Shown here piece by piece: positions 44,851 through 55,826 of a stretch of DNA of 64,000 nt. Source of the DNA: Pseudomonas sp. Marseille-Q3773. GTDB lineage: Bacteria > Pseudomonadota > Gammaproteobacteria > Pseudomonadales > Pseudomonadaceae. The notes beneath the pieces are model-generated. The model made no database searches, was not told the DNA's origin, and worked only from the letters and a program-made list of their open reading frames with translations. The stretch is taken from positions 62,001 to 126,000 of the forward strand of contig NZ_OU745390.1 in NCBI RefSeq assembly GCF_916618955.1. The letters are read 5' to 3'. How positions within the stretch are numbered: position 1 is the first letter of the stretch; each line of letters begins with the position of its first letter. The translations under genes were made by a program, and so were the position numbers.

Positions 44851-47211
44851 ATGAAACGTCTGCTGCTAACTGCGGTCATGTCCGCACTGATGATCGCTGA
44901 AGTTCACGCCGAGTCCTTCACCATCTCCGATATCCGCGTCAACGGCCTGCAGCGGGTTTCCGCGGGCAGTGTGTTCGGTGCGCTGCCGCTGAACGTCGGT
45001 GACCAGGCCGATGACCGCCGCCTGGTGGAATCGACCCGTTCCCTGTTCAAGACCGGCTTCTTCCAGGACATCCAGCTGAACCGCGATGGCAATGTCCTGA
45101 TCATCAACGTGGTTGAGCGCCCATCGGTATCGAGCATCGAGATCGAAGGCAACAAGGCGATCAGCACCGACGACCTGATGAAAGGCCTGAAGCAGTCGGG
45201 CCTGGCCGAAGGCGAGATCTTCCAGCGAGCCACCCTCGAAGGCGTGCGTAACGAGCTGCAGCGTCAGTATGTGGCGCAGGGCCGCTACTCGGCCGAAGTC
45301 GATGCCGAGGTGGTGCCGCAGCCGCGCAACCGTGTGGCGCTGAAGATCAAGATCAACGAAGGTACCGTCGCCGCCATCCAGCACATCAACGTCGTTGGCA
45401 ACAACGTGTTCGACGACGAGACCCTGGCGCAGCTGTTCGAGCTGAAGACCACCAACTGGCTGTCGTTCTTCAAGAACGACGACAAGTATGCCCGCGAAAA
45501 ACTCTCCGGTGACCTGGAACGCCTGCGCTCCTACTACCTGGACCGCGGCTACATCAACATGGACATCGCCTCCACCCAGGTGTCCATCACGCCGGACAAG
45601 AAGCACGTCTACATCACCGTCAACATCAACGAAGGCGAGAAGTACACCGTTCGCGACGTGAAGCTGTCCGGTGACCTCAAAGTGCCGGAAGACCAGGTCA
45701 AGTCGCTGCTGCTGGTGCAGCCAGGCCAGGTGTTCTCGCGCAAGGTGATGACCACCACCTCCGAATTGATTACCCGCCGTCTGGGTAACGAAGGCTATAC
45801 CTTCGCCAACGTCAACGGTGTGCCGAAACCGAACGATGAAGACCATACCGTCGACATCATGTTCGTGGTCGACCCGGGCAAGCGTGCCTACGTCAACCGC
45901 ATCAACTACCGTGGCAACACCAAGACCGAAGACGAAGTGCTGCGTCGCGAAATGCGTCAGATGGAAGGTGGCTGGGCCTCGACGTACCTGATCGACCAGT
46001 CCAAGACCCGTCTGGAGCGCCTGGGCTTCTTCAAGGAAGTCAACGTCGAGACCCCGCCGGTGCCGGGCACCGATGACCAGGTCGACGTCAACTACAGCGT
46101 CGAGGAGCAGGCCTCCGGCTCGATCACCGCCAGCGTCGGTTTTGCCCAGAGCGCCGGCCTGATCCTTGGTGGTTCGATCAGCCAGAGCAACTTCCTCGGT
46201 ACCGGTAACAAGGTTTCCATCGGCCTGACCCGTTCGGAATACCAGACCCGCTACAACTTCGGCTTCGTCGACCCCTACTTCACTGCCGACGGCGTGAGCC
46301 TGGGTTACAACGCCTTCTACCGCAGCACCGACTACGATGACCTCGACGTCGACGTTGCCAGCTATGCGGTGGACAGCTACGGTGCCGGCGTCAGCCTGGG
46401 CTATCCGATCAGCGAAACCTCGCGCCTGACCTATGGCCTGAGCGTGCAGCAGGACAAGATCAAGACCGGCAAGTACACCGTCGACGAGATCTTCGACTTC
46501 CTCGAAGAGGAGGGCGACAACTTCCTCAACTTCAAGGCCTCGATCGGCTGGTCGGAATCGACCCTGAACAAAGGCGTGCTGGCAACCCGTGGTCACTCGC
46601 AGAGCCTGACCCTGGAATCCACCATTCCGGGCAGCGACCTGTCGTTCTTCAAGCTCGACTACCGTGGCCAGCTGTTCAAGCCGATCACCAACGACTACAC
46701 CCTGCGCCTGCACACCGAGCTGGGCTATGGTGACGGTTATGGCAGCACCTCGGGCCTGCCGTTCTACGAGAACTACTTCGCCGGTGGCTTCAACTCCGTG
46801 CGTGGCTTCAAGGACAGCAGCCTGGGCCCGCGCAGTACTCCAAGCCGTGGCGAGGCCAACGGTGGCAAGCCTGGTACCATCGCCGACCCGGACCAGGATC
46901 CGTTGCCGTTCGGTGGTAACGTGCTGGTGCAGGGCGGTGTCGAGCTGCTGTTCCCGCTGCCGTTCGTCAAGGACCAGCGTTCGCTGCGCACCTCCGTGTT
47001 CTGGGACGTGGGTAACGTGTTCGACACCAATTGCGGCAACCAGCCTGATTGCGAGAAGGTCGGTTTCTCGGGCATGGCCAGTTCGGTCGGCCTGGGCGTG
47101 ACCTGGATTACTGCACTGGGCCCGTTGAGCTTCAGCCTGGCGATGCCGGTCAAGAAGCCGGACGATGCCGACACGCAGGTGTTCCAATTCTCTCTGGGCC
47201 AGACCTTCTGA
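44851..47211 (+). CDS. bamA: Outer-membrane protein assembly factor BamA
   Basis: 786 residues. The signal peptide (1-20, ending EVHA) is followed by five POTRA domains (about 22-420; e.g. FTISDIRVNGLQRVSAGSVF) and a 16-strand Omp85 barrel ending in the C-terminal Phe (FSLGQTF) recognised during assembly. It is the core of the BAM complex, inserting beta-barrels. Conserved Omp85 landmarks include VRGF in NSVRGFKDSSLGPR. Between rseP and skp, as usual in gammaproteobacteria; the terminator upstream suggests its own promoter too. Confidence 0.97.
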   Translation: MKRLLLTAVMSALMIAEVHAESFTISDIRVNGLQRVSAGSVFGALPLNVGDQADDRRLVESTRSLFKTGFFQDIQLNRDGNVLIINVVERPSVSSIEIEGNKAISTDDLMKGLKQSGLAEGEIFQRATLEGVRNELQRQYVAQGRYSAEVDAEVVPQPRNRVALKIKINEGTVAAIQHINVVGNNVFDDETLAQLFELKTTNWLSFFKNDDKYAREKLSGDLERLRSYYLDRGYINMDIASTQVSITPDKKHVYITVNINEGEKYTVRDVKLSGDLKVPEDQVKSLLLVQPGQVFSRKVMTTTSELITRRLGNEGYTFANVNGVPKPNDEDHTVDIMFVVDPGKRAYVNRINYRGNTKTEDEVLRREMRQMEGGWASTYLIDQSKTRLERLGFFKEVNVETPPVPGTDDQVDVNYSVEEQASGSITASVGFAQSAGLILGGSISQSNFLGTGNKVSIGLTRSEYQTRYNFGFVDPYFTADGVSLGYNAFYRSTDYDDLDVDVASYAVDSYGAGVSLGYPISETSRLTYGLSVQQDKIKTGKYTVDEIFDFLEEEGDNFLNFKASIGWSESTLNKGVLATRGHSQSLTLESTIPGSDLSFFKLDYRGQLFKPITNDYTLRLHTELGYGDGYGSTSGLPFYENYFAGGFNSVRGFKDSSLGPRSTPSRGEANGGKPGTIADPDQDPLPFGGNVLVQGGVELLFPLPFVKDQRSLRTSVFWDVGNVFDTNCGNQPDCEKVGFSGMASSVGLGVTWITALGPLSFSLAMPVKKPDDADTQVFQFSLGQTF

Positions 47212-47255
47212 GGTCGGCCCTCGCTTAACGACAACGGTTTATCCAGGAGTGCATC

Positions 47256-47759
47256 GTGCGTAAGTTGACTCAACTGGCCGTAGTGGCCGCGGCGCTGGTC
47301 GCCACCCCGGCTTTCGCCGAAATGAAGGTTGCCGTCCTGAACTATCAGATGGCCCTGCTGGAATCGGACGCCGCCAAGAAATACGCGGTGGATGCCGAGA
47401 AGAAGTTCGGCCCGCAACTGACCAAGCTGAAGAGCCTGGAAAGCAGCGCCAAGGGTATCCAGGACCGCCTGATCAAAGGCGGCGACAAGATGCAGCAGCA
47501 GGAACGTGAGCGCCTGGAGCTCGAGTTCAAGCAGAAGGCTCGTGACTTCCAGTTCCAGTCCAAGGAGCTGAACGAAGCCAAGGCCGTTGCCGACCGCGAC
47601 ATGCTCAAGCAGCTGAAGCCCAAGCTGGATGGCGCAGTCGAGGAAGTGATCAAGAAGGGCGGTTATGACCTGGTCCTCGAGCGTGGTGCGGTCATCGATG
47701 TCAAACCCCAGTACGACATCACCCGCCAGGTCATCGAGCGCATGAACCAAGCCCGTTGA
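47256..47759 (+). CDS. skp: Periplasmic chaperone Skp (OmpH)
   Basis: 167 residues starting at GTG 47256, with AGGAG upstream. The signal peptide ends TPAFA (about residue 21). The mature part is the jellyfish-like helical tentacle, highly charged with long amphipathic helices ([20 protein letters not shown]), and a C-terminal [14 protein letters not shown] strand. A trimer that holds unfolded outer-membrane proteins for BamA. lpxD starts one base after its stop. Confidence 0.93.
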   Translation: MRKLTQLAVVAAALVATPAFAEMKVAVLNYQMALLESDAAKKYAVDAEKKFGPQLTKLKSLESSAKGIQDRLIKGGDKMQQQERERLELEFKQKARDFQFQSKELNEAKAVADRDMLKQLKPKLDGAVEEVIKKGGYDLVLERGAVIDVKPQYDITRQVIERMNQAR

Positions 47760-47760
47760 T

Positions 47761-48816
47761 ATGACCGTGACCATGACGCTAGGCCAGCTGGCCGAGGTCC
47801 TCGGCGCCACCCTCAAGGGGCCCGAGGCGCTGCAGATTACCGGGCTGGCCACCTTGCAGGAGGCAGGCCCCGGTCAGTTGAGCTTCCTCGCCAACCCGCA
47901 ATACCGCAAATACCTGGACAACAGCCAGGCGGCCGCGGTGCTGCTCAAGGCGGCGGATGCCGAAGGCTTTGCCGGCAACGCATTGATCGTGGCCGATCCG
48001 TACCTGGCCTACGCGCGCATTTCCCACCTGTTCGACCCCAAACCCAAGGCTGTGGCGGGTATTCATCCCAGCGCCGTGGTGGCTGAGGACGCGCAGGTGG
48101 ATGCCAGCGCCAGCATCGGGCCGTTCGCGGTCATCGAAAGCGGCGCACGCATCGGGGCGAATGTCAGCGTGGGTGCGCACTGCGTGGTCGGTGCCCGTTG
48201 CGTGATCGGCGAGGGCGGATGGCTGGCGCCAAGGGTCACCCTGTACCATGACGTGACCATCGGCAAACGCGTGGTCATTCAGTCGGGTGCGGTGATCGGC
48301 GGCGAAGGCTTCGGCTTTGCCAACGAGAAGGGTGTGTGGCGCAAGATCGCCCAGATTGGCGGCGTGACCATCGGTGACGACGTGGAAATCGGCGTCAACA
48401 CCGCGGTCGACCGTGGTGCGCTGTCGGACACGCGCATCGCTGACGGGGTCAAGCTCGACAACCAGATCCAGATCGCCCACAACGTGCAGATCGGTGAGCA
48501 TACGGCCATGGCCGCTTGCGTCGGTATCTCCGGCAGTACGCGCATCGGCAAGCATTGCACCATCGCCGGCGGTGTCGGCATGGTGGGTCATATCGATGTC
48601 TGTGATAACGTTTTCGTGTCCGGGATGACCATGGTGACCCGTTCGATCACCGAACCGGGTGCCTATTCTTCCGGCACTGCCATGCAGCCACTGGCTGAAT
48701 GGCGCAAGAGCGCCGCGCGTATCCGCCACCTGGACGACATGGCCAAGCGTCTCCAGCAGCTGGAAAAACGCGTCGATTCCGTGACCTCAGGTGGCCAGCC
48801 GACATCAGAAGGCTGA
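47761..48816 (+). CDS. lpxD: UDP-3-O-(3-hydroxyacyl)glucosamine N-acyltransferase
   Basis: 351 residues. It adds the N-linked 3-hydroxyacyl chain in lipid A synthesis (third step). The N-terminal uridine-binding domain ([20 protein letters not shown]) is followed by a left-handed beta-helix of hexapeptide repeats (about 100-300). The catalytic His is in the [13 protein letters not shown] region. A C-terminal helix completes the trimer. ATG 47761 or 47773 could start; the former lies one base after the skp stop, suggesting coupling. Confidence 0.95.
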   Translation: MTVTMTLGQLAEVLGATLKGPEALQITGLATLQEAGPGQLSFLANPQYRKYLDNSQAAAVLLKAADAEGFAGNALIVADPYLAYARISHLFDPKPKAVAGIHPSAVVAEDAQVDASASIGPFAVIESGARIGANVSVGAHCVVGARCVIGEGGWLAPRVTLYHDVTIGKRVVIQSGAVIGGEGFGFANEKGVWRKIAQIGGVTIGDDVEIGVNTAVDRGALSDTRIADGVKLDNQIQIAHNVQIGEHTAMAACVGISGSTRIGKHCTIAGGVGMVGHIDVCDNVFVSGMTMVTRSITEPGAYSSGTAMQPLAEWRKSAARIRHLDDMAKRLQQLEKRVDSVTSGGQPTSEG

Positions 48817-48929
48817 TACCATTCCCTGAGCAAGAGTGAACAGTCGCTAGCTGGCTCCTCTTTGGATTGCAAAAGGAGCGTGTGGTCAGCACCTGCGCTC
48901 CCTATTCTTATTACAGGCTTCCCCCCGAA

Positions 48930-49370
48930 ATGATGGACATCAACGAGATTCGCGAATACCTGCCTCACCGTTACCCGTTCCTGCTGGTGGACCGTGTGAC
49001 GGATCTGGACTTCGAGGCCCAGAGCATTCGTGCCTACAAGAATGTCAGCATCAACGAGCCGTTCTTCAATGGCCATTTCCCGGCGCACCCGATCATGCCC
49101 GGTGTTCTGATCATCGAAGCCATGGCCCAGGCAGCCGGTATCCTTGGTTTCAAGATGCTCGACGCCAAGCCGGCCGACGGTACCCTGTACTACTTCGTCG
49201 GTTCCGACAAACTGCGTTTCCGTCAGCCGGTGCTGCCGGGTGACCAGCTGGTGCTGGAAGCCAGGTTCCTCAGCCGCAAGAGCATGATCTGGAAGTTCGA
49301 GTGCCGTGCGCTGGTCGACGGCAAGCCGGTTTGTTCGGCCGAGATCACTTGCGCGGAACGCTCCCTATGA
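48930..49370 (+). CDS. fabZ: 3-hydroxyacyl-ACP dehydratase
   Basis: 146 residues. A single hotdog fold with catalytic His49 in [13 protein letters not shown] and Glu63 in [10 protein letters not shown]. It dehydrates 3-hydroxyacyl-ACP in fatty acid elongation and competes with LpxA/LpxD for 3-hydroxyacyl-ACP, which explains its position. ATG 48930 ([20 protein letters not shown]) was chosen from family conservation; the in-frame start further upstream is not conserved. Its TGA overlaps the lpxA ATG (ATGA). Confidence 0.96.
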   Translation: MMDINEIREYLPHRYPFLLVDRVTDLDFEAQSIRAYKNVSINEPFFNGHFPAHPIMPGVLIIEAMAQAAGILGFKMLDAKPADGTLYYFVGSDKLRFRQPVLPGDQLVLEARFLSRKSMIWKFECRALVDGKPVCSAEITCAERSL

Positions 49371-50143
49371 ATTCGATTGATCCTCGGGCCATTATCGATC
49401 CTTCGGCCAAGCTGGCCGATGGCGTCGAGGTCGGCCCCTGGTCGATCGTAGGCCCCGATGTGGAAATCGGGGAGGGCACCGTTATCGGCCCGCATGTTGT
49501 GCTCAAAGGGCCGACCCGCATCGGCAAGCACAACCGTATCTTTCAGTTTTCCTCGATCGGCGAAGACACCCCGGACCTGAAGTACAAAGGTGAGCCGACG
49601 CGCCTGGTGATCGGTGACCACAACGTTATCCGCGAAGGGGTGACCATCCACCGCGGCACCATCCAGGACCGAGCGGAAACCACCGTGGGCGACCACAACC
49701 TGATCATGGCCTATGCCCACATCGGCCACGACAGTGTCATCGGCAACCACTGCATCCTGGTCAACAATACCGCGCTGGCCGGGCATGTGCATGTAGGCGA
49801 TTGGGCGATCCTGTCCGGCTACACCCTAGTGCACCAGTACTGCCACATCGGCGCTCATGCGTTTTCCGGCATGGGCACGGCGATCGGCAAGGACGTCCCG
49901 GCCTTTGTCACCGTGTTCGGCAGCCCGGCCGAGGCCCGTAGCATGAACTTCGAAGGCATGCGCCGGCGCGGTTTCAGCGATGAAGTCATCCATGTGCTGC
50001 GCCGTTGCTACAAGATCGTCTACCGCCAGGGCCTGACCGTCGAAGACGCGCTCAAGGAACTGGACGAACTCGCTGCACAGCACCCTGAGGTCGAGCTGTT
50101 CCGTCAGTCGATCGTGAGCTCTGCCCGCGGCATTACCCGCTGA
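49367..50143 (+). CDS. lpxA: UDP-N-acetylglucosamine acyltransferase
   Basis: 258 residues. The first enzyme of lipid A synthesis, 3-O-acylation of UDP-GlcNAc. Nearly the whole N-terminal 190 residues are hexapeptide beta-helix ([20 protein letters not shown]). The catalytic His region is [20 protein letters not shown], and a C-terminal helical domain contains [16 protein letters not shown]. Start ATG 49367 overlaps the fabZ stop. lpxB starts one base after its stop. Confidence 0.96.
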   Translation: MNSIDPRAIIDPSAKLADGVEVGPWSIVGPDVEIGEGTVIGPHVVLKGPTRIGKHNRIFQFSSIGEDTPDLKYKGEPTRLVIGDHNVIREGVTIHRGTIQDRAETTVGDHNLIMAYAHIGHDSVIGNHCILVNNTALAGHVHVGDWAILSGYTLVHQYCHIGAHAFSGMGTAIGKDVPAFVTVFGSPAEARSMNFEGMRRRGFSDEVIHVLRRCYKIVYRQGLTVEDALKELDELAAQHPEVELFRQSIVSSARGITR

Positions 50144-50144
50144 C

Positions 50145-51272
50145 ATGGCCCAGCTTTGCGTAGCGTTGGTCGCCGGTGAGGCCAGCGGTGACATCCTCGG
50201 TTCAGGCTTGATGCGTGCCCTCAAGGCACGCCACCCTGACGTGCGGTTCATCGGCGTTGGCGGCCCGCTGATGGAGGCCGAAGGGCTGCAGTCCTATTTC
50301 CCCATGGAGCGCCTGGCCGTCATGGGCCTGGTCGAAGTGCTGGGGCGCCTGCGCGAGCTGCTCAAACGCCGCAAGCTGCTGATCGAAACCCTGATAGGTG
50401 AAAGGCCCGATGTGTTCATCGGTATCGATGCGCCGGACTTCACCCTGAATATCGAGCTGAAGCTGCGCCAGGCCGGTATCAAGACCGTGCACTACGTCAG
50501 CCCCTCGGTGTGGGCCTGGCGGCAGAAGCGTGTGCTGAAGATCCGCGAAGGTTGCGACCTGATGCTCACGCTGTTGCCGTTCGAGGCGCGCTTCTATGAG
50601 GAAAAGGGTGTGCCGGTGCGCTTCGTTGGCCATCCATTGGCTGACACCATCCCGCTCGAAGCCGACCGTCCAGCCGCGCGCGCCCAGCTCGGCCTGGGCG
50701 AGGGGCCGGTAGTGGCACTGATGCCGGGTAGCCGGGGCGGTGAAGTCGGGCGCCTGGGCGCGCTGTTCCTCGATGCCGCCGAACGGCTGTGCCAGCAGGT
50801 ACCGGGCGTGCGTTTCGTGCTGCCCTGCGCCAACGCCGCGCGGCGCGCGCAGATCGAGCAGATGCTTGAAGGGCGCCAGCTGCCGCTGACCCTGCTCGAT
50901 GGCCAGTCGCACCAGGCCCTGGCCGCCTGCGACGCGGTGCTGATCGCCTCGGGTACCGCTACACTCGAAGCGCTGTTGTACAAGCGACCGATGGTGGTGG
51001 CCTACCGCCTGGCGCCGTTGACCTACTGGATCCTCAAGCGCCTGGTCAAAAGCCCTTATGTTTCGCTGCCAAACCTGCTCGCCCAGCGTGCACTGGTGCC
51101 TGAGCTGTTGCAGGACGACGCCACCAGCGAAGCGCTGGCCGACACCCTGGCGCCACTGGTGGCCGACGGCAGCCAGCAGACCGGGCGCTTCGACGAAATT
51201 CACCGCACCTTGCGCCGTGACGCCTCGAATCAGGCCGCCGAGGCGGTGCTGGCCTTGCTGAAGGACCGCTGA
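50145..51272 (+). CDS. lpxB: Lipid A disaccharide synthase
   Basis: 375 residues. A GT19 inverting glycosyltransferase that joins UDP-2,3-diacyl-GlcN with lipid X at the inner membrane. Diagnostic features are [47 protein letters not shown] and the [20 protein letters not shown] nucleotide-binding region. It lies one base after lpxA and is followed one base later by rnhB, so all five genes lpxD-rnhB form a tight transcription unit. Confidence 0.96.
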   Translation: MAQLCVALVAGEASGDILGSGLMRALKARHPDVRFIGVGGPLMEAEGLQSYFPMERLAVMGLVEVLGRLRELLKRRKLLIETLIGERPDVFIGIDAPDFTLNIELKLRQAGIKTVHYVSPSVWAWRQKRVLKIREGCDLMLTLLPFEARFYEEKGVPVRFVGHPLADTIPLEADRPAARAQLGLGEGPVVALMPGSRGGEVGRLGALFLDAAERLCQQVPGVRFVLPCANAARRAQIEQMLEGRQLPLTLLDGQSHQALAACDAVLIASGTATLEALLYKRPMVVAYRLAPLTYWILKRLVKSPYVSLPNLLAQRALVPELLQDDATSEALADTLAPLVADGSQQTGRFDEIHRTLRRDASNQAAEAVLALLKDR

Positions 51273-51273
51273 C

Positions 51274-51897
51274 ATGCAGATTGGACTGGATTTCAACCTG
51301 GTCGAAGACCTCGTCGCTGGCGTCGACGAGGTGGGCCGTGGCCCGCTGTGCGGCGCGGTGGTGACGGCAGCGGTGATCCTCGACCCGGCGCGCCCGATCC
51401 TCGGCCTGAACGATTCGAAGAAACTCACCGAAGCCAGGCGCGAGGCGCTGTTCGATGAGATCTGCGAGAAAGCCCTGAGCTTTTGTATCGCCCGTGCCGA
51501 GGTCGAGGAAATCGACCGGCTGAACATCCTCCACGCCACCATGCTGGCCATGCAGCGCGCAGTTGAAGGGCTGCACGTTACGCCCAAACTGGCCCTCATC
51601 GATGGCAATCGCTGCCCGAAGCTGGCAGTGCCTTCGGCGCCGGTCGTGCAGGGTGATGCAAAGGTGCCAGCCATTGCTGCGGCCTCGATCCTGGCCAAGG
51701 TGACCCGCGACCGGGAAATGAGCGCATTCGAGCTGATCTATCCGGGCTATGGCATCGGTGGGCACAAGGGCTACCCGACACCGGTGCACCTCGAGGCCCT
51801 GGCGCGCCTGGGGCCTACGCCCATTCATCGGCGTTCCTTTGCCCCGGTGCGGGCTGCCTGGGATGCGCGCGAAGGCGTCATGGCATCCCTGATCTGA
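51274..51897 (+). CDS. rnhB: Ribonuclease HII
   Basis: 207 residues. It removes RNA and single ribonucleotides from RNA-DNA hybrids. The catalytic acidic residues are in [13 protein letters not shown] (Asp18, Glu19), [10 protein letters not shown] (Asp) and the late Asp in a KVTRDREM region. A C-terminal [20 protein letters not shown] helps substrate recognition. One base downstream of lpxB, the conserved place in gammaproteobacteria. Confidence 0.95.
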   Translation: MQIGLDFNLVEDLVAGVDEVGRGPLCGAVVTAAVILDPARPILGLNDSKKLTEARREALFDEICEKALSFCIARAEVEEIDRLNILHATMLAMQRAVEGLHVTPKLALIDGNRCPKLAVPSAPVVQGDAKVPAIAAASILAKVTRDREMSAFELIYPGYGIGGHKGYPTPVHLEALARLGPTPIHRRSFAPVRAAWDAREGVMASLI

Positions 51898-51904
51898 CCG
51901 CGGG

Positions 51905-52060
51905 GCCCGCTTCGTTCGTCGGCACAGCCGGTGCCATATACCGCGCCGCCTGCTTCGCGGATGAATCCGCACCTCAATTGACGCCGTACCTGTAGGAGCG
52001 GATTTATCCACGATCACCAGCACAGCCGGTGCCATCCGCCGCGCTGTCTGCTTCGTGGTG
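51905..52060. repeat. Degenerate REP-like sequence between rnhB and dnaE
   Basis: Units such as GGAGCGGATTTATCC with CACAGCCGGTGCCAT repeat twice in this gap (about 51925 and 52022), and TTCGCGGATGAATCCGC resembles the REP core. It has diverged from the perfect REPs elsewhere. The rest of the 297-base gap shows no gene. Confidence 0.5.
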
Positions 52061-52194
52061 CAACGCCAGCGCTGAAGTACTGCGCGATGCTTGTGAGCGC
52101 CTTGTGTCGCGACAGGCTGCAACGCAACCCAAAATTCCGCCTCATTTACGCTACAATCCCGCCCTTGTCGTTCAGCACTGCTACAGGATCTTCC

Positions 52195-55100
52195 ATGTCG
52201 GTTCCCTTCGTTCACCTGCGCGTCCACTCCGAATTCTCGCTGGTCGACGGCCTGGTGCGGATCAAGCCGCTGGCCAAGGCACTGGCCGGGATGAACATGC
52301 CGGCGGTGGCGATCACCGACCAGAGCAACATGTGCTCGCTGGTGAAGTTCTACAAGACCGCCATGGGCGCCGGTATCAAGCCGATCTGCGGCGCCGACCT
52401 GTGGCTGGCCGGTGCCGACCCGGAAGCACCGCTGTCGCGGATCTGCCTGCTGGCCATGAACCCGAAGGGCTACCGCAACCTCACCGAGCTGATCTCGCGT
52501 GGCTGGACCGACGGCCAGCGCAACGGCCTGGTGATCCTCCAGCGCGAATGGATCGCCCCGGCCAGCGAAGGCCTGATCGCCCTCTCCGCCGGCAAGGAAG
52601 GCGACATCGGCATGGCGTTGCTGGCCGGCAAGGACGATGAAGCCGAGGCCCTGCTGCAAGACTGGATGGGCATGTTCCCGGAGCGCTTCTACGTTGAAGT
52701 GCAGCGCACCAACCGCGCCCGCGACGAGGAGTACGTGCATGCCGCCGTAGCCCTGGCGGACAAGTTCGGCGCTCCGCTGGTAGCCACCAACGATGTGCGT
52801 TTCATCAAGCAGTCCGACTTCGACGCCCATGAGACACGGGTGTGCATCGGCGAGGGCTGGACCCTCGACGACCCGCGCCGGCCAAGGATGTACAGCGACC
52901 AGCAGTACCTGAAGTCGGCCGAGGAAATGGCCGAGTTGTTCAGCGACCTGCCCGACGCCATCGCCAACACGGTCGAGATCGCCAAGCGCTGCAACATCCA
53001 GGTGCAGTTGGGCAAGTACTTCCTGCCCGACTTCCCCACGCCCAATGGCATGGGTATCGATGACTACCTGCGCCACGTCTCCCACGAAGGCCTGGAAGAG
53101 CGCCTGGCGGTGCTGTGGCCGAAAGAGACCACGCCCAACTACGAAGAGAAGCGCCAGGTCTATCTGGACCGCCTGAAGTTCGAACTGGACATCATCATCC
53201 AGATGGGTTTCCCCGGTTACTTCCTGATCGTGATGGACTTCATCAAGTGGGCCAAGAACAACGGCGTGCCGGTCGGCCCGGGCCGGGGTTCGGGTGCCGG
53301 CTCGCTGGTGGCCTACGTGCTGAAGATCACCGACCTCGACCCGCTGGCCTACGACCTGCTGTTCGAGCGCTTCCTCAACCCTGAACGTATTTCCATGCCC
53401 GACTTCGACGTCGATTTCTGCATGGATGGCCGCGACCGGGTGATCGATTACGTGGCCGAAACCTATGGCCGCAACGCGGTCAGCCAGATCATCACCTTCG
53501 GCACCATGGCCGCCAAGGCGGTGGTGCGCGACGTGGCGCGGGTGCAAGGCAAGTCGTACGGGCTGGCCGACCGGCTGTCGAAGATGATCCCGTTCGAAGT
53601 CGGCATGACCCTGGAAAAGGCCTACGAGCAGGAAGAAATCCTGCGCGACTTCCTCAAGGGCGACGAAGACGCCCGCGAGATCTGGGACATGGCCCTGAAG
53701 CTCGAAGGCGTGACGCGGGGCACCGGCAAGCACGCCGGTGGCGTAGTGATCGCCCCGACCAAGCTCACCGACTTCTCGCCGATCGCCTGTGACGAAGAGG
53801 GCGGCGGCCTGGTAACCCAGTTCGACAAGGACGACGTCGAGGCCGCGGGCCTGGTGAAATTCGACTTCCTCGGCCTGCGTACCCTGACCATCATCAAGTG
53901 GGCCATGGAGATCATCAACCGCGAGCAGGCCAAGAAGAACCTGCCCGAGGTCAACATCGACTTCATCCCGCTGGACGACCGCAAGACCTACGAGCTGTTG
54001 CAGAAGGCCGAAACCACGGCGGTGTTCCAGCTTGAGTCGCGCGGCATGAAGGAGCTGATCAAGAAGCTCAAGCCCGACTGCCTGGAAGACCTGATCGCAC
54101 TGGTGGCACTGTTCCGTCCCGGCCCGCTGCAGTCGGGCATGGTGGACGACTTCATCAACCGCAAGCACGGCCGCGCCGAGCTGGCCTACCCGCACCCGGA
54201 CTACCAGTACGAAGGCCTGCAGCCGGTACTGGCGCCAACCTATGGCATCATCCTGTACCAGGAACAGGTGATGCAGATCGCCCAGGTAATGGCCGGCTAC
54301 ACCCTTGGCGGCGCCGACATGCTGCGCCGGGCCATGGGTAAGAAAAAGCCCGAGGAAATGGCCAAGCAGCGCGGCGGCTTCATCGAAGGTTGTGCCAACA
54401 ACAATATCGATGCGGACCTTGCCGGTAACATCTTCGACCTGGTAGAGAAATTCGCTGGTTACGGCTTCAACAAATCCCACTCCGCCGCCTATGGCCTGGT
54501 GTCCTACCAGACCGCCTGGCTGAAGACCCATTACCCGGCGCCATTCATGGCTGCGGTGCTGTCGGCGGATATGCACAACACCGACAAGGTGGTAGTGCTG
54601 GTAGAAGAAGTGCGCAGCATGAAGCTGCGCCTCGACGCCCCGGATGTGAACTTCTCCGACTTCAAGTTCACCGTCAACGATGACGGGCGCATCGTCTATG
54701 GCCTGGGTGCCATCAAGGGCGTGGGCGAGGGCCCGGTGGAGGCGATCGTCGAGGCGCGTGCGCAGGGCGGCCCGTTCAAGGACCTGTTCGATTTCTGCCA
54801 GCGTATCGACCTCAAGCGGGTCAACAAGCGCACCCTCGATGCGTTGATCCGCAGTGGCGCGCTGGACCGCCTCGGGCCGCACTTCCATGACGAGATCAAG
54901 GCCTACCACGCCCACATCGACATCAACCGTGCCACCTTGCTCTCTGCGCTGGGCGAGGCCATCAAGGCCGCCGAGCAGGCCGCCCACACGGCGGACAGTG
55001 GCCACGTCGACCTGTTCGGCGGCATGTTCGATGTTGCCGACGCCGACGTCTACGCCAACCATCGCAAAGTGCGCGAGCTGACCCTCAAGGAACGCCTGAA

Positions 55101-55719
55101 AGGCGAGAAGGACACCCTTGGCCTGTACCTCACCGGCCACCCGATCGACGAGTACGAAGCCGAGATCCGCCGCTTTGCCCGCCAGCGCATCATCGACCTC
55201 AAGCCGTCGCGCGACACCCAGACCATCGCCGGCATGATCATCGCCCTGCGGGTGATGAAGAACAAGAAAGGCGACAAGATGGGCTTCGTTACCCTGGATG
55301 ACCGCTCCGGGCGCATCGAAGCGTCGCTGTTTGCCGATGCCTTCATGGCGGCACAGTCCTTGCTGCAGACCGATGCCATGGTGGTGGTCGAAGGCGAGGT
55401 CAGCAACGACGACTTCTCCGGCGGCCTGCGCCTGCGGGTGAAGCAGGTGATGACCATGGAAGATGCGCGCACCAAGCTGGCCGAGAGCCTGCGCCTGAAG
55501 GTGGCCCACGAAGCGCTCAAGGGCGACCGGCTGAAGTGGCTGGGCGAGCTGATTACCCGCCACCGTGGTGCCTGCCCGATCACCCTGGAGTACACCGGCA
55601 GCGACGCCAAGGCCATGCTGCAGTTCGGCGAGCAGTGGGCGATCGACCCGGCCGATGGGCTGATCCAGGCACTGCGTGACCAGTTCGGACGTGAGAACGT
55701 CTTCCTGCAATATCGTTGA
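52195..55719 (+). CDS. dnaE: DNA polymerase III alpha subunit
   Basis: 1174 residues, standard length. The N-terminal PHP domain (VHLRVHSEFSLVDGLVRI, then AITDQSNMC) precedes the palm with catalytic aspartates in MPDFDVDFCMDGRD (Asp403, Asp405). The GPGRGSGAGSLVAYVL motif is in the fingers region. Fingers, beta-binding region and an OB domain (about 990-1075, TIAGMIIALRVMKNKKGDKM) follow. It is the replicative polymerase. ATG 52195 fits family starts. A REP-like gap and likely promoter lie upstream. Confidence 0.97.
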   Translation: MSVPFVHLRVHSEFSLVDGLVRIKPLAKALAGMNMPAVAITDQSNMCSLVKFYKTAMGAGIKPICGADLWLAGADPEAPLSRICLLAMNPKGYRNLTELISRGWTDGQRNGLVILQREWIAPASEGLIALSAGKEGDIGMALLAGKDDEAEALLQDWMGMFPERFYVEVQRTNRARDEEYVHAAVALADKFGAPLVATNDVRFIKQSDFDAHETRVCIGEGWTLDDPRRPRMYSDQQYLKSAEEMAELFSDLPDAIANTVEIAKRCNIQVQLGKYFLPDFPTPNGMGIDDYLRHVSHEGLEERLAVLWPKETTPNYEEKRQVYLDRLKFELDIIIQMGFPGYFLIVMDFIKWAKNNGVPVGPGRGSGAGSLVAYVLKITDLDPLAYDLLFERFLNPERISMPDFDVDFCMDGRDRVIDYVAETYGRNAVSQIITFGTMAAKAVVRDVARVQGKSYGLADRLSKMIPFEVGMTLEKAYEQEEILRDFLKGDEDAREIWDMALKLEGVTRGTGKHAGGVVIAPTKLTDFSPIACDEEGGGLVTQFDKDDVEAAGLVKFDFLGLRTLTIIKWAMEIINREQAKKNLPEVNIDFIPLDDRKTYELLQKAETTAVFQLESRGMKELIKKLKPDCLEDLIALVALFRPGPLQSGMVDDFINRKHGRAELAYPHPDYQYEGLQPVLAPTYGIILYQEQVMQIAQVMAGYTLGGADMLRRAMGKKKPEEMAKQRGGFIEGCANNNIDADLAGNIFDLVEKFAGYGFNKSHSAAYGLVSYQTAWLKTHYPAPFMAAVLSADMHNTDKVVVLVEEVRSMKLRLDAPDVNFSDFKFTVNDDGRIVYGLGAIKGVGEGPVEAIVEARAQGGPFKDLFDFCQRIDLKRVNKRTLDALIRSGALDRLGPHFHDEIKAYHAHIDINRATLLSALGEAIKAAEQAAHTADSGHVDLFGGMFDVADADVYANHRKVRELTLKERLKGEKDTLGLYLTGHPIDEYEAEIRRFARQRIIDLKPSRDTQTIAGMIIALRVMKNKKGDKMGFVTLDDRSGRIEASLFADAFMAAQSLLQTDAMVVVEGEVSNDDFSGGLRLRVKQVMTMEDARTKLAESLRLKVAHEALKGDRLKWLGELITRHRGACPITLEYTGSDAKAMLQFGEQWAIDPADGLIQALRDQFGRENVFLQYR

Positions 55720-55826
55720 ACCGACAACAAATTTAATCTCGACCTGAATGCGCCTGATCCCGTAAGGTAAGGCGCCAAACGGATCAACCGGCCGGCCGCC
55801 TGGCCGTAGACCCAAGACGGATGACT

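Noticed and set aside
51046..55815. 1589-residue minus-strand open frame
   Set aside because: It is antisense to lpxB, rnhB and dnaE, all of which are certain. His/Gln/Gly-rich composition is typical of shadow frames in GC-rich DNA.
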